Positions 43,374-55,380 of a DNA stretch of 64,000 nt are shown here, in pieces. The notes beneath the pieces are model-generated. The model worked only from the letters and a program-made list of their open reading frames with translations. It searched no databases and had not been told where the DNA came from. Made by a program: the position numbers and the translations under genes. This DNA comes from Favolaschia claudopus (taxonomy: Eukaryota; Basidiomycota; Agaricomycetes; Agaricales; Mycenaceae), in assembly GCA_037176885.1 (NCBI GenBank), contig JAWWNJ010000038.1:1054001-1118000 (forward strand), given 5' to 3'. The stretch's first letter is position 1. Every line of letters begins with the position of its first letter.

Positions 43374-44548
43374 TAGGCTCGTGACCAGCCTACCTACGAG
43401 TTGCAACGATTTTTACATTTGGGTGTGGTCGTTGTCGTAGGTAGGCTGGTACTTCTCGGGCCCCCGCCAAAGGGCGGGGCCGGAGTTTGAAATATTTTGA
43501 TGGGAGTCGTATTCCACTCCTTCTCTGGCAATAAATACGTATTTAACTCATTTCAATGCCAGGGATACATTTCTATACTAATATCCTATACAGTCGTAAA
43601 CTGGGAAGCGCAACGATTAGCTTTCCCGCGGATTACAGTATTCGATGAAAAATGCACCAAAACCCTGAGTTTTTTGTGCTAGGGTAATAGCCCCGCATCC
43701 GTTCTGCAGATTCGTCAAAAATTCGGGTCGATACAGTCTGTTTTGAGTGAGTTCAAGGGCCAAAAGTTTGGCTCCACCCAAATGGGCCAAATAACGTAGA
43801 AGAGCAACAACAGTAAACAAAGCTAGAATCCGTCCCCGCAGGTCGCCACAACTTAGAGCGTGTATATTTAGACCCTAGAAGTATCATAACTCAAATTAAG
43901 CATGCATTAGGAAACACCAGGTGGTGTTTATATTGCAAGGCAAAATTCACAATTCAGCTGAAAACATCAAAAATTTTAAATCAGCAACAAACCAACTGGT
44001 TCTAGTCCTTTAAAGAAGCTATTCAGTCCAAATTTGTTGCTGGTGGGAGATATGGTTTGTAGGGACTTTTTATGCACCATATTTTCTATGGAGATGTTTA
44101 AAGGTTTGGGGAAATCACAAACTTCCTTCCAAAATTGGGCATTTTCGACAAATTGCGCTCCCACTGCCCAGGGAAGTAATTTTTAGGCTCCAAAAAGTGG
44201 TCCATTGAATTCAGCGACCTCAAAAGTGGCAGGAGAGTGCAAATTCCAGCTCACCAAAATGTCCGCGGGTACGGAATATGCGTGTTGCTCTTCTACGTTA
44301 CGTTGCGCTTCCCAGTTTACGACTGTATTTCTAAGTACATTTGCGAATATTCCTGAGGGCAAGCGAGATAGAAAATGTTGAGTGCAATCCGCCTGAGTCA
44401 CAAAGGTCACAAAGTGCCGGTCACTCGGCACCACTCAAAAATTCAAACTCCGGCCCCGCCCTTTGGCGGGGCCCGAGAAGTACCAGCCTACCTACGACAA
44501 CGACCACACCCAAATGTAAAAATCGTAGGTAGGCTGGTCACGAGCCTA
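43374..44548. mobile_element. Long-TIR element (family G) with nested MITE
   Basis: Inverted ends of about 110 bp start TAGGCTCGTGACCAGCCTAC at 43374 and mirror at 44440-44548; both contain GGCGGGGCC near the inner limit. Possible decayed 9-bp flanks are TCCAGGGCC and GTAGGGGCC. The MITE at 43591-44325 is inserted inside. A solo end lies at 47065. The TAGNCTCGTGACCAG start is shared with the foldback at 58201-58360. Confidence 0.75.
43591..44325. mobile_element. TA-target MITE, family B copy 2
   Basis: Ends and interior match 1788-2509; TA at 43589-43590 and 44326-44327. Nested in 43374-44548, so it is the younger insertion. Confidence 0.88.
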
Positions 44549-44754
44549 GTAGGGGCCTCCTTTAATGAGAATCACTCCAGAGTATTTCACTAATAGAAAT
44601 CTTGCTAGGGGAATATCCCAAAGCTTATTGATGCTCTTTAAAACCCCTTTCCGCTTTATGCAGGTGGAAGTGATAATGTTGGCGTAGTTAGAACTTATGT
44701 AAGCAACTGGACACCACACTATAAGGGTGCGCCGGTGTTTAAACCGGCGACCTA

Positions 44755-45430
44755 CTCGTGCTCACAAAAAGTGATGGCATCGCTTTTCTTTCATATTTCT
44801 GGACCGCTGGATGAACGCCTTTGCCCAAAATAAAGTGCTAGGCAGTCTAGAAAGACTACGCGCATATTTCTAGCACCATGGTCTGATCAATAAATTGTGA
44901 TGCGCGATCAAATGTCCGAAAAAGACAAAACACCAAAATTCGGCTTGCCGTGGGATGTTTTCCATCAAAATTCAGATCCGCCAAATTGTAGCCCTAAGGA
45001 AGTAGACAGGCCTGGCACTTTGAATTATGCAAAAATGTGTATGCAATGCCGAGATATATGGACTTCAAAGTCGGGAAAAAATAGCAAAAATGGCCAAAAT
45101 TGACCAAAATCACAATATTGCGCGGGTTATAGCGAAAGAACCGATGCATATTTTTGCCCAATCCAAAATGCCACATCTATCTAATTGTCAAGGGCTACAA
45201 TCTGGCCTATCCAGATTGTGATGAAAAACATCTTGCGCCAAGCTGGATTTTGGTGGTTTTGCCTTTTTCGGCCATTTGATGACATATCATGATTGCTTGA
45301 TCAAACCATTCTGCTGGAAATATGCAGATAGTCATTCTGGCCCACGTAGCACTTTGTTTCATGAAAAAGCCTCATCCAGCATCCAGAAATCCGAAAAAGA
45401 AGTGACGCCATCACTTTCCGTGATACCGAG
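44755..45430. mobile_element. TA-target element, family C-like
   Basis: Imperfect inverted arms of about 130 bp (shared words AGTGATGGC, TTTCTGGA, GCTGGATGA, AAAGTGCTA, GCATATTTC). The right end is GATACCGAG with TA on both sides (44753-44754, 45431-45432). The CTCGGTRTCAC end relates it to 3595-5657 and 48501-49374. No coding capacity. Confidence 0.7.
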
Positions 45431-45666
45431 TATCTGTAGCTTAGGACCCAATGACGTAATCGACCAAATTTTTCTGGGCCTTAGAATCATCAAATTGAGC
45501 GAAATCCAGCGGTTTTGTTTTCGGGACACAAATTTTGCCGCGTGACGCGTGACGTGACCTAGTCATGTGATCGCTAGTGGGGAGTGACTGTCGTCTATGA
45601 TACTTCCGCCTGAAATGGCAAAGTCCGCAATTGGGTGTCACTGCCAATGCTTCTACAGCGGCGAGG

Positions 45667-46210
45667 AGGACCCACGTTAATCCCTTTCGAGGCCAGATAC
45701 GGATGTCCGGACAAGATTTTGCCAGAACGCCGCCAACTATGGCGCCAGTCCGGACAAAAACGAGCCCCGGACCAAAAATCTTGGAACCAAGGGTCCGGAC
45801 AAGAGAACCGACTCGTCGAAGACTCAGATGGCAGTCCGGACAAGCCTGAGGGCCGCGAAGGACCGTCTCGGCAATGTCGGCATTGTTGACGGCCGATAGC
45901 TTGCCGGTACGCATTTTAACGCATTTTGCCTGGAAATCCACCCGAAATTGGTTTCTGAGAATGCATTTCCCCCCTAATTGAACGCAAATACACTGGGCAT
46001 TTTTTATATTATTTTTCGCGATTTTTTCTCTTCATCTGGGCGATTTTTGACATATTTTCTAGCTTGAAGCTCCAACCCCGGTCCGGACAAAAAATCGTCA
46101 AAATCTTGGGGTCTGTGGCTCGATCCGGACATACAAGCCGCGTGTCCGGACAAGAATTCGCCCAGGGCAGATTTTGGTATCAAACCTCAAAAGGGATTAA
46201 CGTGGGTCCT
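45667..46210. mobile_element. hAT-type MITE, 544 bp
   Basis: Inverted ends AGGACCCACGTTAATCCCTT and complement are flanked by the 8-bp duplication CGGCGAGG (45659-45666, 46211-46218). The interior has several GTCCGGACAAG repeats. Confidence 0.88.
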
Positions 46211-46218
46211 CGGCGAGG

Positions 46219-47595
46219 GCACTGGTCAGTCACAGTGTGAAGCTGTGGGCCAACAATCCAAAAAAAAAAAAAAACGGGCCTAACGAGCCTTACACGGCCT
46301 TATAAGGCTTGCGCGAGAAATTCAATGAAAAATATCTGATCGCTCACAACTCTGATAATCTACCACTGTACCTATTCTACAACTCAGGAAGGTACTCCTG
46401 TACCAATCTGTATGGTAGCAACGTAACGCGTAACGCGGCCCTCAATATGTTGGAGAAACCTTAGTGGCCCTAGATCATTTGGCCTTGTTTGGCCCCACCC
46501 GATGATGTGATGTTTGCCGTTTCTCCTCCTACTCCCCTTTCGCTTTCCACCTTCCACCAGGGTACTCCCCGCCACCTCCATGAACCTCCCCTCACCACCA
46601 CTACCGACATCGGAAGGGATATCCTGGGACCGTTGTATCCGACTCGAAGTCCCTGCGCATCCAAGACTTCAAGTCAGCGGCCCCTGCTCGACGCGGCGCC
46701 TTCTCTCCTCCGTCCCTCCTCCCACCGACCTGCGACTGCACACGGCCTCCTTCATTGATAGCCTCATTTTGCAGCTCCCTTCAGTCATCCCCCCGCGCTG
46801 CTTCTGCTCTTGTTTGCTGGTTCTTACCTCGGGTGAGTGTGGGTTGTTACTCCCGCCGTCCACAAGCACCTTACTAGCGAGGACTCATGTGGAGCCCTCC
46901 TCCCACCTCACAGACAACTCTGGCATCGCGATCCAGTTGACTTTCCCCCATTTTTTTTCGTGGTATGTACACGGGATTTGGCCTTCGGTGCCACCCCACT
47001 TCATTTGCTTTTTTTTTTTTTTTTTTTAACAGCTGCTCTGCACATAAGTAGACTACTGCTCAAAGGTAGGCTCGTTACCAGCCAGCCTACGATATGCAAC
47101 GATTTTTGCATTGGGGTAAGGTCGGCTGTCAGGATATGAATTATTTCGGGCCGCCCGGGACTCCGTCCATGATACCGATCAGTCTTCTATCATACAGCCT
47201 TGTACTTACATATAAACCGTTCGCAAGCTCTCCCTGGGTTACACAACCTATGGTACTAATTAGTCCGATACTCTCTCGTTCTGCAAGATACGGCGACATT
47301 CACACGTTACATTACCAAGGTGGGGCAATGTTTCTGGCAGTCGCGATTCAGCCGAACCTGGCATGCTTTCCCTGACAGATCGTGCTATCCGCCTGATTAT
47401 CTGGCGAGGAATGCATGGACATGAATGATCTTCAAATGTGAGTGGTCAATTGTTCTAGTCCAGTTCTATGTTTGTTTTGCTGGTTCTCATACGAACCTGT
47501 GTTTGTGAAAAACGGCTCCAACTTAACCCGCCGGGTTCCACACATTCTGAAATATCAGCTCGTCCAACGGTCCCTTTGTTCCCCACGCTTTCCAA
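46219..47595. other. No recognised gene
   Basis: Contains an A14 run (46260), a T20 run (47010), and at 47065-47120 a copy of the left end of family G (TAGGCTCGTTACCAGCC, then GCAACGATTTTTGCATT). A C-rich tract at 46510-46960 gives open frames without family features. Confidence 0.4.
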
Positions 47596-49740
47596 TGCCC
47601 CCTCGCACCTCCCGCACCGATAATTCCAACCCTCCGCCCCCCACAACTGGTCGCACAACTCGTTCAACTCATCCAGCCCAGGCCCCAGCTCCCCCAGACG
47701 CCGGTGCGCGCCGTCGAACGACTACGTCTCGTGTTGCCAGCGACCGGCAACCTCGCGGTGTCGCACCGCTTTTGTGTCAGTCATAATGATTGATTTTCAA
47801 TTCATTCATGACCAGTAACTGTTTGGGTTGATAGCGACGGAACCTGGCGAGTCCACATCAAGGTCATGGAGAAGGAGGACGGCGATGCTACGTACTCCGA
47901 TTCCGACACCGAACCTGCCACTTGCAAGCTCTGGTTCTGACTCGGACCAACCAGCTGCGACCCGCATCCGAACCCCAGTTCTGAGTCGGAAAGCGGGCCC
48001 CATTCGCCGAGCGCGCAAGGCCGTTGCTTACGTTCGCAAATCGGGGGCAGCGCCGTGACGCCTTCGAGACTGTTATTGTAGAAGGTAATACATCTGGTCG
48101 ATGGAAGGCTCTTGGCCCGGACAACCAGCCGAAGGAAGTTCAGTTGAGCGCTGTCACTCTTTTGCCAGATGTGAGAACTCGCTGGGACTCTGTGTTTGCT
48201 ATGCTGCGCCGCCTTCGATATCTCAAGCCGGTGTCATGTTCAATGAAATGAGCTATTTTCTTCCGTTCCTTACATCAGTCCAGGCGGGTACGAAAATATT
48301 TTGATGGAATTGGTAACTTTCGCCACGAGCTCGAAAAAAAGCATTGGGATCGCCTTGAACCACACACCGTTCAAAGCACGATGGGGGCTGAGAACACCCC
48401 CATACTGGTAGCTTCCATTCCGGCATTCGAACTCTTCATGACATCGTGGCAGACTATGCTGGCGGACCCAGACTCGAAGCTGAAAACATCGGTAAATTTA
48501 CTCGGTGTCGCAAAAGTAACCGCATTGCTTAACGACCACGTGATATTTTCACAAGATTTTGCGACACACATGCACCCCTGAATATCCTCTATAACATATG
48601 TAAAAAGGTCTTAGCATTTGCTTGTCTGAAGCTTTCAGTATTCAACACAAAAACTGGATGTTGTCAAAAATTTGCCACCGGGTCGCACAAAGCCCACAGA
48701 ATTTGGAAAAGGCGAACAACCCCTGGTCAGGGGAGCCATTTTTTGGGCTGATTCTTGTAGATGGGATATATTCGGACCTGAAGACTAAAAGGATTGATCA
48801 GGATAGCGTGGTAACGGTCCGATAATCATCAACCCAGTTCCTACGCCCAATTTGGTCTTGTTGGCAATCCTCGTGAATGGCGAGTCCAGAGAATGATAAG
48901 TTGCGACCCTGAATGAGTCTTTAGTCGTCCTATAGCACTGGCAAGATACAAAATTCCTCGGTTATAGCTGTTTCCGTATGAATTTTAAGTAACAAAAGTG
49001 GTATCCAGTTTTGAAACTAGCCTTGATCTGCTTAACGGAATTTTAAAGCCCGGAAATTACCTAAATCACATAATTTTCAAAGGCCAAATTCTCTCAGTGC
49101 ATAGCCAGGTATCGAATCAACAACATACGGTCCTGAAAACACTCTTTCAATGGGCAACAGACTGGGAACATAGAGCTCTCGTCCGAAAAAGGCAATCTGT
49201 AAATTCCTAGAATGAACCGGGTCGTACGATGGATTCAAGAGTCCATTTCCCTCAAACACTATTGCAATCGGGTCCAAAGCATTCAAAACAACATTGAGAT
49301 GTGTCTGGACCGAGAAAATACAGCACGATTCGGCCTAAAATGGCAAATTATCGGTTACTTTTTGCGACACCGAGTATTCATCCCGGTTTAGCCATTGCGA
49401 CCAAATATTACAATCGCATGGGGGAAACGACATCGCAATGTGTAAGTCTCATTCGTTTTCGGTTATTTGGTCAACCATGTTACATATTAATGTCTCTTCA
49501 GTCATCAATCCCTCCATTCGCCTTGAATGGATCAAGAAGAACTGGTCCCAAGAAGAGCAGCGGAGGGCGAGACAAACTATTTTGGACAAGGCAAGTTTAT
49601 TATTCAAGTCGATCAATTTCATCGCTTACAGATATAACTACCCCACGAAGACAAACAGCCTCTGCCCGAGTCTGGATCTGGCAACAATTCCCCAGTCGGC
49701 GGGTCTGGCTCCGAGTCCCAACCCCTTCTTGAGCTAAATC
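47596..49740 (+). pseudogene. Decayed hAT transposase
   Basis: Plus-strand pieces in different frames follow the hAT order. They are a Pro/Arg-rich N-terminus from ATG 47596, QRRDAFETVIVEGNTSGRWK and LLPDVRTRWDSVFAMLRRLR (about 48045-48230), TPILVASIPAFELFMTSWQ (about 48400-48460), HPGLAIATKY-YNRM (about 49378-49420), and after a GTAAGT...CTTCAG intron VINPSIRLEWIKKNWS (about 49505-49590). The TRWDS, IPAFE-FM and NPSIRLEW words are typical of a hAT clade different from the element at 23.5 kb. Frameshifts, a premature stop and the MITE 48501-49374 make it dead. No 8-bp duplication or ends were found. Confidence 0.75.
48501..49374. mobile_element. TA-target MITE, family C copy (inside hAT relic)
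   Basis: Inverted ends CTCGGTGTCGCAAAAGTAAC and complement; TA at 48499-48500 and 49375-49376. It interrupts the hAT relic between the FMTSWQ and AIATKYYNRM segments. 874 bp, no coding capacity. Confidence 0.85.
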
Positions 49741-49762
49741 TAGACCACGCTCAGCATGGGTA

Positions 49763-50981
49763 CGGGCACAGCCTATGCCGAAAGCGGCAGCTTTGTCTTT
49801 GTTTGGTTCGCAGGGGGACTTGGTTCCAACTTCGCAAACCCTTCAGCCTCTCACCACCACATTCTATGCCTTGGACCTCAATGTAAAAATGGTAGTAAAT
49901 AAGTACTAGAATAGAACTACCATGCCGGATTTCGCATTTTTTCACCTGTATTTTAAAATCCTCCTCTCTGAGCCGAAGTTCTGACCGTCTCGCAACATTT
50001 ACGGGTCAAATAGAGAATCCGTAATGGTACTTTTGTTCACAAACCTCTTCCGAGTTGTTTTGCTCACGGTTGTTAGACGATCTACTCAGTTTTGAAAGGC
50101 TAACCTTTATACGTAAAATGCATAAAAATTACCGGTTGGAGCAAAATACAGCGCCTTTTTATTTCTTTGACCATGTACAAAAGCTCTTGTTTAATGATAT
50201 GAAGCTGTTTCTTAAGCATCTACCCTCTCACGCCGTTGACATGGCGTGCTGAGGGCAAAGCATCGTAAATTGGGGTATCAAGACGTTTCACTTCGTTAAA
50301 ATCGTCCGATCTCGCCAAACCAAAGTTCCTGAAACTTGTCTATACAAAGTCATCGTAGAACTACCATGCCGAATTTCCCATTATCTTCCTTGTGAACTTT
50401 CAAAACGGAAATTTCTTCGAATTTGGGTCGTTCCACTGTTCCCCCACATAAATGGACAGGGGAAACCGGATTTGGGGGCAGATCCGCAGACTTCCAAACA
50501 AATGAATTGCATGACCCAACGGTCGGCAGTGATTCCGAGTCGCCGTTCATGCACCAGAGCGAATATTGAGTGCCGAGATTCAACCTTGTGACACCCGTGA
50601 CACGCATCACAGCGCAACGGAACCTCCGTATTTCTCGCTCATTTGCGCATCATAAATAGGTTTGAAGGTGCCATAATCTTCATTAATATTGTAGGACCGA
50701 TCTCAGACCAGTTAAGAAATATTTCCGCACAATTGCATTCTCATTGTCAAACCACCTGGGCCAAAAATGCCTCGTATCAGCTTGGTATCAGCCTGAATGT
50801 AAGCAATTTTGCCAATATTATTATACAGCCTCTTGCGTAGTTAGTATATGACCACTTTATTCCTTTACTCGCCTACCATAAAATGAATGTGGAAGGCAGA
50901 AACCGACGGAACATGGAGAGAAGGAGTTTGATTGGGAACAAACAAGGACAAAGCTGCCGCTTTCGGCATAGGCTGTGCCCG
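49763..50981. mobile_element. TA-target element, 1219 bp
   Basis: Inverted ends of about 50 bp starting CGGGCACAGCCTATGCCGAA; TA at 49761-49762 and 50982-50983. A second, inverted end (CTACGGGCACAGCCTATG) starts at 50991, making a near-perfect palindrome across 50971-51006. Inside, ACTACCATGCCG-like phrases are directly repeated (49917, 50360). No recognised gene. Confidence 0.8.
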
Positions 50982-51006
50982 TAGTACCGTACTACGGGCA
51001 CAGCCT

Positions 51007-53010
51007 ATGAAAAGGCAGCCATTACCTCTTTGAGGCAAGCTACCTCAGGGTCGGCCAGAATTCAGCCGTTGAAATCCGCTGAAGACCAACGATCGGCACT
51101 GGACTCCGGCGATCATCGATGCCGACTACTGCCGTGTATTACTGGGATTATAGGCGTGGTACAAAATGTGGAAGGTGTATGCGTTTATTTTTGCGAGAAT
51201 TGGAGCTGTGCTTTTTTTTGGCTGGAACCTAGGTTGTGCATTTTTACTCTTGTTTGCTAGTGATGTGCAAAAAAAAAGATGAAATCAGAGCTGTGGTGTT
51301 TTCCGGTCTACACCGGCATGAATCCCAGTATGTCTCAATGAAAACTGACGTGACAGTATCAATTACCAAATTGGGACTGCGACTTGTCACAGTTCGGTCC
51401 GCAACCATACTCAATTCTTCGACTCGTTCACCATTTTCGGCGAATTGTTCTCTTCCTCCCATTCTCGGGCATGCAAGGCTGTGTGCGCAGCCAATGTATT
51501 CATGTCGACTCATTCTTATTGTTTACATTGTTTACATTCTTGGACACCTCTTGACTCATACCACCATTCTATGTTTAGTTTTGACTCACTTCGGACCCGG
51601 ATACGGCACAGCTGCATGAGTCATTCTATGACTGCAAGGGTTCTCATGATTGGGAGGGTTCTCAGTTACTAGCTAGGTACATAAGGAGGTCTGTCTCCAC
51701 CTAGTGTTTTTATTTTATCCTTCTTACGGGTCTCTCCTGGTGTGCTCTCCAAGCCTTCATCTTACCAGAAGGTATGCCCGGCTCTTAGTTGAGTCTGTGG
51801 TGCTGGCGAGCAGGGAGTCCTGGCTTTTCTCGCTTCTCTCTTCTGGTCGAAAAATCGGTCATTTCGAGGGCTTTATTTCGCCGTAAATAGCCTCAGATTG
51901 CCGAGGGTTTTACTGGCCGTGGCCATCGGCTTTAATCGGTCTGGCGACCCGAACTCTTTTGCGGAACGCCCCAAATTCCCGTATCCGGAAGCTCATACTC
52001 AGCACGAGCAGCCATTCGATATTCCAAGAGAGCCGTCCACCAACTGCTTCATCATCCACCACCGGTTCGAGTTCCCAGTCGAGTCGGCCTCGACCCCGAC
52101 CCACCTATCAAGGCACTGGTTTCACACCTCATTCTCGCCCCCAGCGACCGACTCCTTCGCCCGCATCGCAACACGTATCCAACCCTACTCTTAATGCGGT
52201 TTGGGCAATGCCCAGTGATTCGTGGATGTCCGAAATTCTGACGCGCTTCCCTCATCCAATGGAGCAACGGCGCCGAACCTGGGCTCAAATTTCCAACGCA
52301 TCGGCGGGAAATATGCGCAAATGTTGGCTGAAGGTTTCGATGGTAGATATCCTCCTCCACTTTGCGTCATACTCACTCTTTGAATAGATCTACTGTATCA
52401 CCCCGATAAAACGCAGACATGCCTCAAGATTGGCAAGACCTCTGTGACGCAATCACTAAACGTCTCAACGGCAAGTTCTCGTAGATTAGGGCTACAGTCA
52501 CTGCGTTTAGCCGGTACGTCCACGGCACTTGGCCCGACTTTGTCCGATCATGGCAGATCCCCGTCGGCAGGCCTGTAGACGTGGGATCGATCAAAATCTG
52601 CGGATTTCGGGCGACATGGGCCGATCATTGGCCGATCTTGAGCGCCTGTCAAACGCCGCAAGGCGCTCCCAGCCGTATGACCGCCGAGAAACCAATGTCT
52701 GGGGTTGTTCAGGCCGTAGAGAAGCCCTGGACAAAAATTGGAGCCCATAGAATGATGCAAGAGTCTGATATACCCTTCACAAATCTCGGTATGTGGACGG
52801 GGGTCGCACAATATTGTGCAGACGACCCCCTTAAACGCAGTGAGTATATACGATCCTGTAATTGCCGTATGAATCAATGCTTTGTTTGATGTTCCTTCGG
52901 TCCAACTTTGATCTACTCATAAGTAAGTTTTTCGGGTGTTCTTCGGCACGATTCTGTTTTCAATTGACGACGCAGCGAAACACATTGCGTGTCTCCTTAC
53001 GCCCTTCACC
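51007..53010. other. No recognised gene
   Basis: A Ser/Pro-rich plus-strand frame at 51959-52387 (SSSTTGSSSQSSRPRPRPTY, then WAMPSDSWMSEILTRF) may be an exon of a lost gene. Nothing else is assignable. Confidence 0.35.
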
Positions 53011-53178
53011 ATGCCTCCTCGCGAGGATCCAGTGCGCGATTTCCTCTCCAATGCCGACAAGATCATGAGGGAGGCCCGACTCGTAGTGGAGGCTCTCCCT
53101 AACGCAGAGCTCTTTGCGGCAGAGCGTTCGCTCCGGCAGCTTCGTGGCATTCATGTAGTTCTTCCACCGCCAGCATAA
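53011..53178 (+). CDS. Small hypothetical exon, 55 aa
   Basis: ATG at 53011 opens a 55-residue frame rich in Glu, Arg and Leu (DFLSNADKIMREARLVVEAL, FAAERSLRQLRG), likely alpha-helical, ending in PPPA. Codon use looks protein-like. Its last bases lie in a repeat whose relative at 5.8 kb was hit by a hAT-type MITE. I do not recognise it. Confidence 0.3.
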   Translation: MPPREDPVRDFLSNADKIMREARLVVEALPNAELFAAERSLRQLRGIHVVLPPPA

Positions 53179-53340
53179 AATCGAGCTCAATCCACCATGA
53201 GAACTGATGCGATGTCCGCTTATGGAGGAGAGCCAAACATCAACAAATTGATCTGACCCCCGCTGACCCGGGGTCAAGGTCAGGTCAACTAGAGCCTGGT
53301 TGAGCGTTGACTCTTGACCCAAGGTCAAGACCCGGGTCAA
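53160..53340. repeat. Repeat shared with 5.8-6.17 kb (empty site)
   Basis: CACCGCCAGC, AATCGAGCT, GAACTGATG and ATCAACAAATTGATCTGAC follow in the same order as at 5808-6172, but without the 270-bp MITE. Then comes the GGTCAAGGTCAGGTCAA tract. Confidence 0.8.
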
Positions 53341-53560
53341 CCGCAACACTGCATCCGAGTCGTCTTCTTGCGTTTCTGAATGATGCCGGTGGCTGCCGAA
53401 CGACTTTCCCACGCATGTTTCACTTTTTCGACCCTCTAAAAACCAAACCTTGGCTGATTGCTTAGCTATTGAATCACAGGATGCTCAGAGCATACTAGAG
53501 TTGTTTTTCCACTGTTCCCAAGTCTCTCCAATCACATTGTAGAATGTAAATGAGAAAGTT
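53340..53560. repeat. Repeat block shared with 2.7-3.35 kb (uninterrupted)
   Basis: Inverted relative of 2703-2824 plus 3279-3358, lacking the 451-bp MITE found there. Confidence 0.7.
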
Positions 53561-53637
53561 TTCTGAGGGGCCGGTGTTACCTGTCACCGGCATTCAAGAA
53601 GTGACCAGTTCCACTGTATGTACACGGGAGGGTTTCG

Positions 53638-54258
53638 AGGACCCCCGACAACCACCTATGATGCCTGCTGGATTTTGGGACGTTTTATCCGGACCCCTAA
53701 TGGGGAAAATCTCATCCGAATTTATACCAGGCCTCCGCCAGGTCGATGTTTTATCCGAACTGTTGACCAGGTCTCAGAAAATTGCCTTAAAATAAGGGAA
53801 AATCGGAATTTTGCTCCTCGGCTGGGATGGTCCTGCAGATGCTCCATTGGTTTTCGGTGACGGCGAAAATGCTTCCTTCAACTCGGGTATCAGCTCTGGC
53901 ACTGACTGGCAGGTGGCATTGGCTTTGCCGAACCGTTGCGTCCAATATAAATCCCCGCAACTGCCTGAAAAGGTCACAATCGCGATATTAACGTAAGATT
54001 TCGCTGATTTGCCATGATCTGGTTGACAATTCCTCAATGTTCAGCCGCAGATCCAAGCCGTCGGCAGCCCATGTTATCCGAATTTCGGCCAGGCCTGTCG
54101 GCAGCCATCCATGCCTTATCCGAATTTTGTACCAGCCTTGGGCGCCGAAAAGTTGATTTCTCATCCGAATTGGGGCAGGGTACGCGCAAATTCTGGCATG
54201 TTTTATCCGAATTGAAAATTTTGCCGGCAGGCATCATAGGTGGTTGTCGGGGGGTCCT
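53638..54258. mobile_element. hAT-type MITE, family A copy 2
   Basis: Inverted ends AGGACCCCCGACAACCACCT and complement, flanked by the perfect 8-bp duplication GGGTTTCG (53630-53637, 54259-54266). Homologous throughout to 479-1564 minus its nested insert. It truncates a Tc1-type transposase relic on its right side. Confidence 0.92.
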
Positions 54259-54266
54259 GGGTTTCG

Positions 54267-54919
54267 GCGAGGATGTCGGTTTAAACCAAGCGATCCATGA
54301 TTCCTTCGATCCGGTGAAGTTGTCCGACTCCATATCGGGTAATACACCCCCACACCATCAGTGATCACACTCCCGCCGCCGTGTTTGACCTTCTTCTTCG
54401 TGCATCTGTGGTTGCTTGCCTCCCCTCGCTCCCTCCAGCACCACTGCCGCCCATCCGACCAAATAATATTGAATTTGGACTCATCTGAGAATATAACCGC
54501 CCGCAAATTCTCCGATGTCCTACAACAATGTAGCTCCCCCCAATCTTTTCGCTTCTTCTGGTGGATTGGTGTTCGAGATTGACACACATAGGCATTCAAT
54601 CCTTGTTTTTTGAGGGCAGCACGGATCGTATCGACGTGCAATTGCGGGGAAATACTTCCGCTGCAAGTCCGAGGCATTCTTGGCCTTGCCGGAAGACAGC
54701 AATCTGAGCACTTTACGGATGTCCCGCTCGTTTATTTTGCGTGGGCGACCTGACCTGAAAGTCTTTGCGTCGAAATTGTGGATTAGCCCATAACGGCGCT
54801 GATTCTGGAGACCGTGGAGGGCGCGACATTCTCTTTTTTTCAGCCACGTCCCGATTTGTCCAGCCAGCCTCTTTCAAGGCCACAATGGCCGCTTTCTTCG
54901 TGGCAGAGGTGACGGACAT
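54267..54919 (-). pseudogene. Tc1-type transposase relic
   Basis: Minus strand from ATG 54919. An N-terminal helix-turn-helix (KKAAIVALKEAGWTNRDVA) is followed by GRPRKINERDIRKVLRLLS-like and IRAALKKQGLNAYV segments. The first catalytic Asp lies in VIFSDESKFNI, and then come WRERGE, KVKHGGGSV and WGCITRYGVGQLHRI. This order is that of Tc1/mariner transposases. At least three frameshifts occur, and the second half of the DDE domain (the DNDPKH block) is not seen past the hAT-type MITE at 53638-54258. A near-palindromic GGCGGCATGGACGCGATCCA stretch at about 55013 may be part of its terminal region. Confidence 0.85.
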
Positions 54920-55380
54920 GATGTAGAGAACGATTTATGTGCAGGTAGAGTGGAGTTGCGAGCGTCGTTGTGGCGGTTTGGATTAAACAATATGACAGCT
55001 GTCAAACAACTTGGCGGCATGGACGCGATCCATGCCGCCTACCTTATTATCGAACTCTGGATTAGATCGGACCGGGCTACGTTTCCTCCGTTCTGAGCCT
55101 AAAAAGAAGCCTCAACCTCCATTCCTCTTCTCTCAATATTCCAAGGGTTTGTTCTTATAATGATAAGCTTTATAGGGCGCACTGAATATTTGTAGGCTGG
55201 ACCCACCTTACATGTTACAGGGATTCATGATGCTTCAAATCTACTCGTTCTTGCACTTGTCAATTCTGGCGGGGGCCGTCCCCGCTGACTGGTGATACAA
55301 TTGGAAGTAAGTGTAGCAAACGATATCTAGCGCAGTACAATAGCACTTACCCAACAACTTTAACAGCCAACGTATCGCTG
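54920..55380. other. Tc1 upstream region, then unassigned
   Basis: Contains the GGCGGCATGGAC/GATCCATGCCGCC palindrome near 55012-55041. No gene was recognised. Confidence 0.4.

Noticed and set aside
44725..44770. T-arm-like CGCCGGTTTAAACACCGGCG on the minus strand, with a relative in the 32416 hairpin
   Set aside because: No A box, anticodon arm or acceptor stem could be built around it.
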